Source: Neobacillus mesonae
GTDB lineage: Bacteria > Bacillota > Bacilli > Paenibacillales > Paenibacillaceae
Direction of reading: 5' to 3'
NCBI GenBank assembly: GCA_023715865.1
Contig: JAMBOW010000006.1
Location: 1 to 64,000, forward strand
DNA: 64,000 nt
A program made the position numbers and the translations under genes. How positions within the stretch are numbered: the stretch's first letter is position 1; every line of letters starts with the position of its first letter. Below the pieces are notes generated by a model. That model saw only the letters and a program-made list of their open reading frames with translations. It was not told the origin of the DNA and did no database searches. Positions 35,002 through 43,763 of this stretch are shown one piece after another.

Positions 35002-36324
35002 ATGATGGATTTATTCTCATACAGCCAAGATTCTGAGCCGAAGGCACGGCTGCTTGCAGACCGTATGCGTCCGCAGAATCTGGATGAATATATAGGTCAG
35101 GAACATATCGTTGGACCCGGCAAGCTGCTAAGGCGCGCGATTGAGGCAGACCAGGTTTCCTCTATTCTGCTATACGGCCCTCCGGGCTGTGGTAAAACGA
35201 CGCTGGCGCATATCATCTCCCATCATACGCAGGGAGCTTTTGTTCGGCTCAATGCAGTGGATGCCTCTGTTAAGGATGTGAGGGAGGTTATCGAGCAGGC
35301 TCAAAATAACAAATCAATGTACGGAACCAAAACGATTCTTTTTTTGGATGAGGTACATCGTTTTAATAGCTCGAGACAGGATGCCCTGCTGCCGGCTGTC
35401 GAGAAAGGAACGATCGTTTTTATCGGAGCTACGACAGAGAATCCCTTCCATTATGTCAATGGGGCCTTGCTGAGCCGTTCGACGCTGTTTCAGCTCGAAT
35501 CTCTGACTAAAGAACACTCACTTCTTGCCATGAAGCGTGCTCTCCAGGATTCGGAAAAGGGACTAGGCTACATGGATCTCGCTGTCGATGAAGATGCCCT
35601 TCTTCATATTGCGGCGATGGCGAACGGGGATATCAGAAGGGCGCTGAATGCGCTTGAGCTTGCAGCACTGACAACTCCGCCTGAGGCAGATGGTACGGTT
35701 CATATTACCCTCGCCGTAGCAGAGGAGTCGATCCGGCGTCCTATCGTTAAGGCGGACGAATCTACGCAGTATGATGTGTTATCTGCGTTTCATAAAAGCA
35801 TACGGGGCTCCAGTGATGCAGCCTTGTTTTGGTTCCTATATGCGGTCGAGAAGCTGGAGATGGACCCGATGACGTTTATCCGCAGGCTTATTGCTGCCTC
35901 AAGTGAGGATATCGGTCTTGCCAACCCTCAGGCAATGGTACAAGCTGTGGCTGCACTGGAAGCCTATCGAAATAACGGCTGGCCGGAAGCGAAGCTTAAC
36001 ATAGCACAGGCCATCCTGTTCGCAGTTGAAAGTCCAAAATCGAACAGGGTGTACACAGCGATAGCGAAGGCCATGGAAACTATGGATGAATTGAAGTCGG
36101 CTGAAGTGCCTCTGCATCTTCGGGATGGTCATTATAAAGGCTCTGTTCAGCTTGGACATGTGGGGTATAAATACCCGCACAATTATCCGGGGCATTATGT
36201 GGAACAGCAGTATTTACCGAAGCAAATTAAAGATGAATTTTTCTATGAAGCAACGGAACAAGGGAATGAAGCTAAGATTAAGGTGAACCAGGAACGAAGA
36301 CGAATCCGTAATCAGGGACGCTGA
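35002..36324 (+). CDS. rarA: Replication-associated recombination protein RarA (MgsA)
   Basis: An AAA+ ATPase acting at stalled replication forks. The 440-aa protein has LADRMRPQNLDEYIGQEH, Walker A GPPGCGKTTLAH near residue 57, Walker B LFLDEVHRFN, and GATTENPF. The MgsA C-terminal domain includes GHVGYKYPHNYPGHYV. It resembles RuvB in the ATPase core but lacks its winged helix. B. subtilis YrvN lies at the same relative place, after the aspS-tcdA genes. AAGGGAAGTG precedes the start; ATG 35005 is an alternative. Confidence 0.93.
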   Translation: MMDLFSYSQDSEPKARLLADRMRPQNLDEYIGQEHIVGPGKLLRRAIEADQVSSILLYGPPGCGKTTLAHIISHHTQGAFVRLNAVDASVKDVREVIEQAQNNKSMYGTKTILFLDEVHRFNSSRQDALLPAVEKGTIVFIGATTENPFHYVNGALLSRSTLFQLESLTKEHSLLAMKRALQDSEKGLGYMDLAVDEDALLHIAAMANGDIRRALNALELAALTTPPEADGTVHITLAVAEESIRRPIVKADESTQYDVLSAFHKSIRGSSDAALFWFLYAVEKLEMDPMTFIRRLIAASSEDIGLANPQAMVQAVAALEAYRNNGWPEAKLNIAQAILFAVESPKSNRVYTAIAKAMETMDELKSAEVPLHLRDGHYKGSVQLGHVGYKYPHNYPGHYVEQQYLPKQIKDEFFYEATEQGNEAKIKVNQERRRIRNQGR

Positions 36325-36418
36325 GATCTGGACAAATGCACTTTAACAAGGTAATTATAAGCACTTTGAAATAGCATACTCGGAACTTGATTTTATGGCT
36401 GCAAGGAGCATTAGCACA

Positions 36419-36823
36419 ATGAAGGAGCTTATTTATGTTGGTGTCGGCGGGTTTTTAGGAACGATATCGAGATACGGAATACAGCATTTGTTTGGGCCAG
36501 TGGAAACAGTCTTTCCGCTCGCTGTATGGTTGATTAACATAGCAGGCTGCTTCTTTTTGGGGTGGTTTTTTACAGTTACACCAACAAAGTGGGAAATAAA
36601 ACCTGAGCTGCGCTTGCTGATCGGCACAGGCTTTACTGGTGCTTTCACTACGTTTTCCTCCTTTAGCGTTGATTTTGTCCATTTGATCAGCATCGGTGAG
36701 CTTGTGCTTGCTTTGTTGTATGTTGTCCTGAGTATAGTAATTGGACTACTAATGAGTTATATTGGCATTAAATTTGGCATATGGATGCTGGGACAAGGAA
36801 CCCGAAAGGAGAAGAGGATATGA
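36419..36823 (+). CDS. Fluoride channel FluC (CrcB), first copy
   Basis: The 134-aa protein has four membrane segments and the FluC signatures GGFLGTISRYG, NIAGCFFLGW and GTGFTGAFTTFSSFS (the Phe-box/Na-site region). ATG 36419 follows AAGGAG (36402-36407); an in-frame ATG at 36395 lies before that site. Its stop overlaps the start of the second fluC by four bases (ATGA). FluC works as an antiparallel dimer, and adjacent gene pairs often make heterodimers. I see no fluoride riboswitch upstream. Confidence 0.93.
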   Translation: MKELIYVGVGGFLGTISRYGIQHLFGPVETVFPLAVWLINIAGCFFLGWFFTVTPTKWEIKPELRLLIGTGFTGAFTTFSSFSVDFVHLISIGELVLALLYVVLSIVIGLLMSYIGIKFGIWMLGQGTRKEKRI

Positions 36824-37200
36824 TCTGGGCAGCAGGACTGGGTGGAATTGCAGGCGCGATGCTTAGATATTCTCTAGGGCGGTATATCTCAAAGCATTCC
36901 TTTGCAGCAGCGACCTCGTTTCCTTGGGGAACGTGGATCATTAATATCAGCGGTTCATTGCTGCTCGGCATCCTGTATGTGCTGACTGCGACGGGGAGAA
37001 TGCCTGCTCTATGGTGGGCTGTGCTCGGAATAGGATTTTGCGGCTCCTATACGACGTTCTCCACGTTTGGTTACGAAACATTGCAGCTGGTTATGAAGCA
37101 TAGGGCAAAGCAGGCTGCACTTTATGTTGTAAGCTCGGTTCTGATTGGTATTGTTGCAGCATCGGCAGGTATATGGATAACCTCATACTTTGTACGTTAG
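36820..37200 (+). CDS. Fluoride channel FluC (CrcB), second copy
   Basis: The 126-aa partner of the preceding gene has GGIAGAMLRYSLGRY, NISGSLLLGIL and GIGFCGSYTTFSTFG. ATG 36820 follows AAAGGAG. The sequence differs clearly from the first copy, as expected for two opposite-topology subunits. It is followed 15 bases later by the PCYCGC lipoprotein gene. Confidence 0.93.
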   Translation: MIWAAGLGGIAGAMLRYSLGRYISKHSFAAATSFPWGTWIINISGSLLLGILYVLTATGRMPALWWAVLGIGFCGSYTTFSTFGYETLQLVMKHRAKQAALYVVSSVLIGIVAASAGIWITSYFVR

Positions 37201-37215
37201 GGGGTTTTACTAAAG

Positions 37216-37758
37216 ATGAATCGTAAGGTACTATGGTCAGGAATAATGATTACCACCGTACTTCTGTCAGGCTGCGGGACAAAAGACGCAGCTCCAGGAG
37301 GAACGGAAGAGCACAGTACATCCGCCATGGGGGAATCCCATGAGGGACATCATTCACATGAGTACAGCGTGATGGCGAACGGAGATATTCAAGAGAGAAC
37401 GGCATCGATGAAGGAGCTGCCTTCTTTTTTGGACGAGCAGCCGGAAGAAATGCGTAACATTTATTTGTTATCGGCGCAGTATACGGATGTACTCCAATGG
37501 ATTCCCTGCTATTGCGGCTGCGGTGGAAGCGCAGGACATAACAGCAATTTGAATTGTTTTGTGGAAACCATTGAAGAAGACGGCTCCGTCATATGGGATG
37601 ATCACGGAACGCGCTGCAACGTTTGTCTTGATGTCGCTGTGGCTTCTGCCAAAATGGCGCATGACGGCAAAGCTCCGTTAGAGATCCGCCGAATCATGGA
37701 TGAAGCTTATAAAGAAGGCTATGCCGATCCAACCCCAACCCCAATGCCTGAGGCCTAA
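37216..37758 (+). CDS. PCYCGC-motif lipoprotein
   Basis: The 180-aa protein has a lipoprotein signal peptide (lipobox LSGC, Cys 19). A His-rich linker follows (HEGHHSHEY), then a domain with IPCYCGCGGSAGHNSNLNCF and a later CNVCLD. It matches the PCYCGC-containing family of Bacillales, whose function is unknown to me. The seven clustered Cys and several His suggest metal or redox chemistry at the outer face of the membrane; that is an inference. It probably shares a transcript with the fluC pair. Confidence 0.85.
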   Translation: MNRKVLWSGIMITTVLLSGCGTKDAAPGGTEEHSTSAMGESHEGHHSHEYSVMANGDIQERTASMKELPSFLDEQPEEMRNIYLLSAQYTDVLQWIPCYCGCGGSAGHNSNLNCFVETIEEDGSVIWDDHGTRCNVCLDVAVASAKMAHDGKAPLEIRRIMDEAYKEGYADPTPTPMPEA

Positions 37759-37799
37759 AACGTACAAAATTTATATTATTCCTATGGATGAAGCAGGAA

Positions 37800-37840
37800 A
37801 AAAGCCATTCTTCATGGTAATACATGAAGAATGGCTTTTC
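37800..37840. terminator. Bidirectional terminator
   Basis: A perfect 17-bp stem (37800-37816 with 37823-37839) with loop GTAATA. It has A-rich left and T-rich right ends, so it can serve both the lipoprotein gene and the convergent mnmA. Confidence 0.92.
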
Positions 37841-37867
37841 TTATTGTTGCTCGCTATTCCTGCCGCT

Positions 37868-38992
37868 TTAAGCTAATGCTTCTACAGAAACCTTTTCAAC
37901 GATATCAATGGTTCCGCCGCCGAGGCATAGGTCACCGTCATAGAATACAACGGCTTGTCCTGGCGTAATTGCTTTTTGCTGAATATCGAATTGAACGTGG
38001 ACAGTGCCGTCCTCACGCCATGTAAGTGTAACACCTTGATCAGGCTGACGGTATCTGAATTTAGCAGTGCAATGGTAAGAGCCAGCCGGCACCTTATCAT
38101 TCCCGGCAATCCAGTTCACGCCGGTCGCAATAAGTCCAGTGGAGTACAGGCTTGGGTGCTTGTCGCCTTGCACAACATAAAGGATGTTCTTCTCCAAATC
38201 CTTATCTGCAACAAACCACGGCTGCCCGTTACCCGATCCGCCGATCCCCAGGCCTTGACGCTGACCCAGTGTGTAGTACATGAGCCCGTCGTGACGGCCT
38301 TTGACTTCGCCGCTTTCAATATCGACCATATCGCCGGATTTCGCAGGCAGGTAACCAGACAGGAACTCCTTGAAATTGCGTTCGCCAATGAAGCATACGC
38401 CTGTGCTGTCTTTTTTCTTCGCTGTGTATAGACCAGCTTCTTCCGCAATGCGGCGCACTTCCGGCTTCGGCAGATGACCAATCGGGAACATGGCTTTGGA
38501 AAGCTGTTCCTGGTTAAGTGCATTAAGGAAGTAGGTCTGATCCTTATTGTTATCTACGCCGCGGAGCAGCTTGTATGTTCCGTCCTCATTGACCAGTCGT
38601 GCATAGTGGCCTGTGGCCACATAGTCGGCCCCCAAGTCAAGCGCCTTGTTGAGGAATTCGCCGAATTTGATCTCGCGGTTGCACATGACATCAGGATTAG
38701 GTGTCCGTCCGGATTTATATTCATCTAGGAAATAGGAAAATACTTTGTCGAAGTATTCCTTTTCGAAGTTGACTGTATAGTAAGGAATGTCCAGCTGTTC
38801 GCAGACGCGGCGGACATCTTCCGCATCATCTTCTGCCGTACAATGACCGAACTCATCGGTGTCGTCCCAGTTTTTCATGAAAATACCGATGACGTCGTAA
38901 CCCTGCTGTTTCAGCAGCAGTGCTGTGACGGAGGAATCTACGCCTCCCGACATGCCGACGATGACGCGGGTGTTTTGATTATCGTTAGACAT
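37868..38992 (-). CDS. mnmA: tRNA-specific 2-thiouridylase MnmA
   Basis: MnmA thiolates wobble U34 of Lys, Glu and Gln tRNAs. The 374-aa protein has the PP-loop GMSGGVDSSVTALLL, KNWDDTDEFG, and the two catalytic Cys regions NPDVMCNREIKF and GVCFIGERNF. The C-terminal beta-barrel domain contains GQAVVFYDGD. The start is not certain: ATG 38992 has GGTGA five bases upstream, and in-frame ATGs also occur at 38998 and 39004. In B. subtilis mnmA follows cymR and the desulfurase; here it is divergent from them. Confidence 0.94.
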   Translation of the reverse strand: MSNDNQNTRVIVGMSGGVDSSVTALLLKQQGYDVIGIFMKNWDDTDEFGHCTAEDDAEDVRRVCEQLDIPYYTVNFEKEYFDKVFSYFLDEYKSGRTPNPDVMCNREIKFGEFLNKALDLGADYVATGHYARLVNEDGTYKLLRGVDNNKDQTYFLNALNQEQLSKAMFPIGHLPKPEVRRIAEEAGLYTAKKKDSTGVCFIGERNFKEFLSGYLPAKSGDMVDIESGEVKGRHDGLMYYTLGQRQGLGIGGSGNGQPWFVADKDLEKNILYVVQGDKHPSLYSTGLIATGVNWIAGNDKVPAGSYHCTAKFRYRQPDQGVTLTWREDGTVHVQFDIQQKAITPGQAVVFYDGDLCLGGGTIDIVEKVSVEALA

Positions 38993-39244
38993 CGTCATCA
39001 CCATCTCTATATAAAATGTAATACCGTTTTATTTTACCACACTCGCACCTAACTTACGACGTAAATCAAACAATTGCGACAGACTGAGGCAGCCTCTTGT
39101 GTGAAAGATTGCAATTCTTAATATTATCGTCACTGTTTTTTACCCATAAACGTCCTGTTTATGTTACCATTGTTTAATGGTTATGATCGGAATACTGTGA
39201 AATTTGGCAATGCTGTAGATAACCATATTCCTTAGAAATGAATA

Positions 39245-39274
39245 TTGCTTAAATTAACCATAGAAAACTATAAA
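39245..39274 (+). promoter_or_regulatory. Putative cymR promoter region
   Basis: TTGCTT (39245-39250) and TATAAA (39269-39274) are 18 bases apart. A start point from this promoter would fall very near the ribosome site (39281-39286), so another promoter further upstream is possible. A TTAACCAT motif lies between the two hexamers. Confidence 0.35.
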
Positions 39275-39293
39275 TACAATGAGGTGTACACAC

Positions 39294-39713
39294 TTGAAAA
39301 TATCTACTAAAGGTCGTTACGGATTAACTATCATGATGGAGCTGGCTGGAAGATTTGGCGAGGGCCCTACATCGCTTAAGAGCATTGCGGAAAAAAACCA
39401 GCTGTCAGAACATTATTTGGAGCAGCTTATTGCACCGCTTCGCAACGCGGGTCTTGTAAAAAGTATTCGCGGGGCATATGGCGGCTATATTCTGGCACGT
39501 GAGCCTATCACAATTACTGCGGGTGATGTTATTCGCGTATTAGAAGGCCCTATTTCGCCTGTCGATTTTACAGAGGAGGACGATCCGGCTAAACGTGATT
39601 TGTGGGTCCGTATTCGTAACTCGATTGCTGAAGTTCTTGATTCAACAACGCTGCAGGATCTCATTTCCTATAAAGAGGATACCGAGGCGGACAGCTACAT
39701 GTTTTATATTTAA
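39294..39713 (+). CDS. cymR: Rrf2-family regulator, CymR-like
   Basis: The 139-aa winged-helix protein begins MKISTKGRYGLTIMMELA and has the recognition region NQLSEHYLEQLIAPLRNAGLV followed by RGAYGGYILARE. The three Cys that hold the Fe-S cluster in IscR are absent, which points to CymR, the cysteine-metabolism repressor that acts with CysK. TTG 39294 fits GAGGTG (39281-39286). The adjacent cysteine desulfurase supports the assignment. Confidence 0.88.
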   Translation: MKISTKGRYGLTIMMELAGRFGEGPTSLKSIAEKNQLSEHYLEQLIAPLRNAGLVKSIRGAYGGYILAREPITITAGDVIRVLEGPISPVDFTEEDDPAKRDLWVRIRNSIAEVLDSTTLQDLISYKEDTEADSYMFYI

Positions 39714-39730
39714 GGCGGGGTGAAAGTCAA

Positions 39731-40879
39731 ATGAATATCTACATGGATCATGCCGCATCCACTCCCGTGCATCCTGAAGTTGCAGAAGCAATGCTTAAGG
39801 TGATGACAGGTCATTACGGTAACGCGTCGAGCGTGCATGCCTTCGGGCGTGCCGCCAAGCGTACTGTAAGCAGCGCCCGGGACAAGATTGCGGCCTTTTT
39901 GGGCTCTTTTCCGGATGAACTGATCTTTACGTCAGGTGGGACGGAGAGCGATAATCTGGCAATTTTCGGCAGTGTGTCTGCCTATGAAAATAAAGGAAAA
40001 CATATTATTACTACCTCAATCGAGCATCATGCCGTTCTTCATTCCTTTGAACAGCTTGAAACAGAAGGGTATGAGGTTACTTATCTTCCAGTTGACTCTT
40101 ACGGTCTAGTAAAAATGGAAGATCTAAAAGCTGCAATCCGTCAAGATACAGTGCTTATCAGCGTCATGTACGCAAATAATGAGGTAGGAACAATACAATC
40201 TATAGAAGAAATCGGAAACATGGCTAGAGAGCACGATGTTCTATTTCATGTTGACGCTGTACAAGCCCTAGGATCTGTGCATATAGATCTGCACACTCTT
40301 CCTGTGGATATGATGAGTTTTTCTGCTCATAAAATTAACGGGCCTCAAGGTGTGGGTGCTCTATATTTACGCCGTGGAGTAAAGCTGAACCCTACAGCAT
40401 TTGGAGGTCTTCAGGAACGTAAACGCCGGGCGGGGACAGAGAATATGGCGGGCATCGTCGGTTTTGCGAAAGCCGTAGAACTTGCGGGTGCCAATATGGA
40501 GGAGAGAAGAGCACACGATCTTGAGCTGCGAGGAGCATTTATTGAGGAGCTTAACAAAGAGGTCGGAGCGGGACAATTTGTATTGAATGGACACCCTGAG
40601 CAAGTGCTTCCCCACGTCGTTAATGTAAGCTTCCCAGGGGTGAAAACGGAGACCATGCTTATGAATCTCGATGTTGAAGGGATCGCTGCTGCCAGCGGCT
40701 CAGCATGCACATCAGGCTCGCTTTCACGCTCCCATGTGCTTGAAGCCATGCATTTACCAGAGGAAATTATGGATTCTGCGATTCGATTCAGTTTTGGGCT
40801 GGGTAATAGTAAAAAAGATTTAGTATATACAGCACAAAAAGTTGGAACCATTATGAAGCGGCTGCGTAGTAGAGCTTAA
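39731..40879 (+). CDS. Cysteine desulfurase (NifS/IscS family, YrvO-like)
   Basis: A PLP enzyme that takes sulfur from cysteine for tRNA thiolation. The 382-aa protein has YMDHAASTPVHPEV, FTSGGTESDNLAI, HVDAVQALG, and the PLP lysine in SFSAHKINGPQG. The sulfur-accepting Cys is in GSACTSGSLS near residue 324. B. subtilis YrvO serves MnmA, and mnmA is just across the divergent region here. GGGGTGAAAG precedes the start. Confidence 0.93.
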   Translation: MNIYMDHAASTPVHPEVAEAMLKVMTGHYGNASSVHAFGRAAKRTVSSARDKIAAFLGSFPDELIFTSGGTESDNLAIFGSVSAYENKGKHIITTSIEHHAVLHSFEQLETEGYEVTYLPVDSYGLVKMEDLKAAIRQDTVLISVMYANNEVGTIQSIEEIGNMAREHDVLFHVDAVQALGSVHIDLHTLPVDMMSFSAHKINGPQGVGALYLRRGVKLNPTAFGGLQERKRRAGTENMAGIVGFAKAVELAGANMEERRAHDLELRGAFIEELNKEVGAGQFVLNGHPEQVLPHVVNVSFPGVKTETMLMNLDVEGIAAASGSACTSGSLSRSHVLEAMHLPEEIMDSAIRFSFGLGNSKKDLVYTAQKVGTIMKRLRSRA

Positions 40880-40999
40880 GGGTTTCTATATAAAACGGAC
40901 AAAGGAGGGAGTTTACGTCCTGTTGTCATCGGCCGAATATGGCGGCGCAAGCTGTTAATATTCCAATCCAAGGAGATGAAGGGATACCCCAAAGATGAT

Positions 41000-41506
41000 A
41001 TGAAACTTCAAGAAATGATGGGTCTTGCCGTTTATGATACTGCACTCGGCAGACAAATCGGCAAAATTGTTGATTTTTCGCTTGCGAAAGATTGGAAAAT
41101 TAATGGGATCGAGCTAGACGGTAAACCCCTTTTTTCCAGTAAAGTGAGAACGGTTGAATGGGGAGACATCATCGCCTATGGCGAGGATGCAGTGATGATT
41201 CGTAATCAACAGGCGATCCGACATACGGAAGCTGACGACATACAATATAGCTATGCAAAAGGTCATCATAAACTAAGAGACAGGTCCGTTCTTACGAAAG
41301 AAGGCCTCATGCTTGGACGAGTCACGGATGTTTACTTTGACCAGAAACTGGGAAATCATATAATAAGTCTCGAAATCAGCGACGGTTTTGTTGCTGACTT
41401 GATGGAAGGCCGGAAATGGCTGCCTCTTGCAGAAGAGATGACACTTGGTGAACAAGCCATTATTGTCCCTACTGCAAGCGAGCATCAGCTGTATAGAATG
41501 AATTAA
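41000..41506 (+). CDS. PRC-barrel domain protein, YrrD-like
   Basis: The protein has two PRC-barrel-like halves (MKLQEMMGLAVYDTALGRQIG and LTKEGLMLGRVTDVYFDQ). It matches YrrD of B. subtilis, which lies in the same region; function unknown. The start is uncertain: AAGGAG (40970-40975) touches an in-frame ATG at 40976 and is 24 bases from the ATG at 41000. I prefer 41000 by family pattern. Confidence 0.75.
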   Translation: MKLQEMMGLAVYDTALGRQIGKIVDFSLAKDWKINGIELDGKPLFSSKVRTVEWGDIIAYGEDAVMIRNQQAIRHTEADDIQYSYAKGHHKLRDRSVLTKEGLMLGRVTDVYFDQKLGNHIISLEISDGFVADLMEGRKWLPLAEEMTLGEQAIIVPTASEHQLYRMN

Positions 41507-41592
41507 GAGGACAGGTGTACTTTAGTATATTGTTGCTAATTCAATCTATGACAGTATTTGTTATTCATTCTGCTAACGGATAGGTGAAGTTT

Positions 41593-41802
41593 ATGAAATG
41601 TCCAAATTGTAATTCGAAAGATATAGGCAAGATCGGTTCTCACCAATATTACTGCTGGGGATGTTTTATTGAATTAACGGTGAATGGTGAGAAGATGTCT
41701 GTCTATCAAGTAGAAGAAGACGGAACGCTCAGCTCACTTGATGATCTGTTCTTCGGGGATGAAATGCCCCAGGAATATCCTGGGATGCATGTATCCCCGT
41801 GA
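41593..41802 (+). CDS. Small zinc-ribbon-like protein (69 aa)
   Basis: The product begins MKCPNCNSKDIGKIG and has a second pair CWGC near residue 22, giving a CxxC...CxxC zinc ribbon. An acidic tail follows (SLDDLFFGDEM). AGGTGA lies five bases before ATG 41593; a GTG at 41584 is also in frame. The function is unknown; such proteins are common beside yrrD-like genes in related genomes as far as I recall. Confidence 0.65.
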   Translation: MKCPNCNSKDIGKIGSHQYYCWGCFIELTVNGEKMSVYQVEEDGTLSSLDDLFFGDEMPQEYPGMHVSP

Positions 41803-41914
41803 ATTTTGCCAACAACTTCCTCTATGCACGGTCTAACACGCGCGGAAAAGACGTCTTAACAGATGAAGTGTACATACTGTCATGCGAGGTTTGAGGCATA
41901 ATCACAGCCATCAT

Positions 41915-41967
41915 AAACGCTTTTTGTTTCAGCTGTTAACTGCAGCTGCAGACGGGAAGCGTTTTTT
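41915..41967 (+). terminator. Terminator downstream of the zinc-ribbon gene
   Basis: AAACGCTT (41915-41922) pairs with AAGCGTTT (41957-41964), with an inner CAGCTG/CAGCTG stem, followed by T residues. Confidence 0.7.
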
Positions 41968-42064
41968 GCTATATTCTTATGGCTTGCTGATGCAAGCAAA
42001 GGGTTAATTTATGATGCTCCTACATATACTTACATGGATAAGCCCGTCCGAGGAGGAAACAGAT

Positions 42065-43135
42065 GTGGAGCATTTAAAAAACAGCAAGCTGTTCCGTTAC
42101 GGATTGCTCATATTACTTGCCCTTATTATTTTATATTTTATATGGCTGCTGCGGCCTATGCTCCTTGGTATATATGGTTTTTTTAAAGCAATACTGGCTC
42201 CGTTTATCGTTGCGCTGATCGTATCCTACGTTCTTAATCCGGTTGTCAGTATGCTTGGTGGACGCAAAGTACCAAGAAGTATGGCTGTACTCCTTATCTA
42301 TGCTGTGTTTATCACTTGTCTTGTTGTCATTCTGATGAATGTGATCCCGATGTTTATAGAACAGCTTGAACAGTTGAACGAGCATTTGCCAGAACTTAAT
42401 ATGCATGCGCAAAGCTTAATGAATAATATGAACAGCAGTTTAATGCCTCCGGGGATAAGATCGGGAATTAACGGGTGGCTGTACCAATTAGAGAATCGTC
42501 TGGCTACAGGAATTTCTGCTTTCATGGATAATATCGGGTCAACGATTAATACAATTTTCAATATTTTTATCGTGCCGTTCCTGATCTTTTATATGTTGAA
42601 AGATTTTGATGTCATGGAAAAAGCCGTGGTTTCTTATCTGCCTCGCTCACAGCGAAAGTCAATTGTCATGCTGCTCAAAGATATCGATACTGCACTTGGA
42701 AATTACATACGGGGGCAATTCATTGTATGTATCGTGGTCGGTATATTTGCCTACATTGGATATGTCGTTATCGGTATGCCTTATGCACTGCTGTTGGCGA
42801 GTGTTGTCAGCGTATTTAATATCGTGCCTTACCTGGGTCCGTTTCTGGGAGCGGCGCCTGCAGTTGTTATGGCCTCTACCATTTCAGTCAAAATGGTGCT
42901 ATTTGTTGTCGTGGTGAACACACTCTGCCAAATTCTTGAGAGTAACGTGATCTCGCCTCAGGTTGTGGGGAAAACACTTCATCTTCATCCGCTCACGATC
43001 ATATTCGCGCTGCTGGTAGGCGGAGAATTGGCAGGAGTAATCGGCCTTGTCTTAGCTGTACCGGTATTCGCAGCTCTAAAGGTCATCTTCCAGCATTTCT
43101 TTATATACTATATAAAGCGCAAAACGATTGAGTAA
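42065..43135 (+). CDS. AI-2E family transporter (YrrI-like)
   Basis: The 356-aa membrane protein has the PerM/AI-2E layout. Two N-terminal span pairs are followed by a long central soluble stretch (about residues 90-150), then several spans with YIRGQFIVCIVVGIFAYIGY and PYLGPFLGAAPAVVMA. GTG 42065 fits the AGGAGG site eight bases upstream; an earlier in-frame ATG at 42011 does not. YrrI precedes alaS in B. subtilis. Substrate unknown. A second family member lies at 55785-56915. Confidence 0.88.
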   Translation: MEHLKNSKLFRYGLLILLALIILYFIWLLRPMLLGIYGFFKAILAPFIVALIVSYVLNPVVSMLGGRKVPRSMAVLLIYAVFITCLVVILMNVIPMFIEQLEQLNEHLPELNMHAQSLMNNMNSSLMPPGIRSGINGWLYQLENRLATGISAFMDNIGSTINTIFNIFIVPFLIFYMLKDFDVMEKAVVSYLPRSQRKSIVMLLKDIDTALGNYIRGQFIVCIVVGIFAYIGYVVIGMPYALLLASVVSVFNIVPYLGPFLGAAPAVVMASTISVKMVLFVVVVNTLCQILESNVISPQVVGKTLHLHPLTIIFALLVGGELAGVIGLVLAVPVFAALKVIFQHFFIYYIKRKTIE

Positions 43136-43167
43136 TTGGGAAGAAACCCTCTGGGACATGGCTCCAT

Positions 43168-43196
43168 TGACATGAACTTCCTGTACCGATATAATA
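43168..43196 (+). promoter_or_regulatory. Consensus sigma-A promoter of the alaS transcript
   Basis: A perfect TTGACA (43168-43173) and a perfect TATAAT (43191-43196) are separated by 17 bases. Confidence 0.92.
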
Positions 43197-43202
43197 AATT
43201 GT

Positions 43203-43490
43203 GTATGTATATACGGTTAATTCTATGATGGAATCCAGTACGTCAGAGAGTTCCCGCAGAGAATGGACTTCTTCAGCTCATGAAGGTGAGCTGCTGGCTG
43301 TAAGAGTCCTGGAACGAAGCGGCGGAAAGCTAATTTCGGAGTGCGGTTTACAGCCGCCGGTTGACCTTCCGTTATCAGGTCCTTACAAGGCGATCGCTTG
43401 TTTTCTTGTTCCTTATGGAAACGGCGATAACCAGGGTGGTACCGCGAATATCTCGTCCCTGATTAGATCAGGGGCGTTTTTTTTATTCCT
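43203..43490 (+). promoter_or_regulatory. T-box leader of alaS
   Basis: The canonical T-box sequence AGGGTGGTACCGCG lies at 43433-43446, followed by a terminator. In stem I, GTTCC/GGAAC and GGACT/AGTCC helices and an AGTA motif are visible. The acceptor bulge TGGT fits the A73 discriminator of tRNA-Ala. I could not place the specifier triplet with confidence. Confidence 0.9.
43454..43484 (+). terminator. T-box terminator of alaS
   Basis: A 10-bp stem (43454-43463 with 43467-43476, one G-U pair) with a TAG loop, followed by eight T. Confidence 0.92.
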
Positions 43491-43577
43491 TGCGGTTTCC
43501 TCTCCCGTTTCTCCCGTACGGGGAGTAACCTTTTTTCAATTTATTTTTTAGCAGGGTTTAGCCCGATTGCAGCGGAG

Positions 43578-43694
43578 TAAACGGAATTGTTTTAGAGGAG
43601 CGTCAGCGTTCGTATTTGTGACTGAACGAATAAGCATGGGCTAGTCACATGCTTATCTTCAGGAGCAAGGACGACCGGAAAAACAATCCGTTTA
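43578..43694. repeat. Long inverted-repeat element before alaS
   Basis: The outer arms TAAACGGAATTGTTTT (43578-43593) and AAAACAATCCGTTTA (43680-43694) pair along 15 bases with one bulged A. Inside, TAAGCATG/CATGCTTA and CGTTC/GAACG hairpins can form. There is no T-run, so it is not a simple terminator. It may be a structured leader element or a small interspersed repeat. Confidence 0.75.
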
Positions 43695-43763
43695 TGGAGC
43701 GGCCTATTCGGGCAGCTATTCCCGGCTAATCGATATACATTTAAAAACCGGAGGTTATGAACT

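Larger units (their letters stand above)
43136..43763 (+). other. Regulatory region upstream of alaS
   Basis: These 628 bases hold a near-perfect promoter (43168-43196), the alaS T-box leader with its terminator (43203-43490), and an imperfect long inverted-repeat element (43578-43694). No convincing gene is present. Confidence 0.8.

Noticed and set aside
36325..36418. Fluoride riboswitch before the fluC pair
   Set aside because: I looked for the conserved GGNGAUGG-type pseudoknot motif and did not find it.
43201..43551. 116-codon frame upstream of alaS
   Set aside because: It lies in the T-box leader, including its terminator; the RNA structure explains the sequence.
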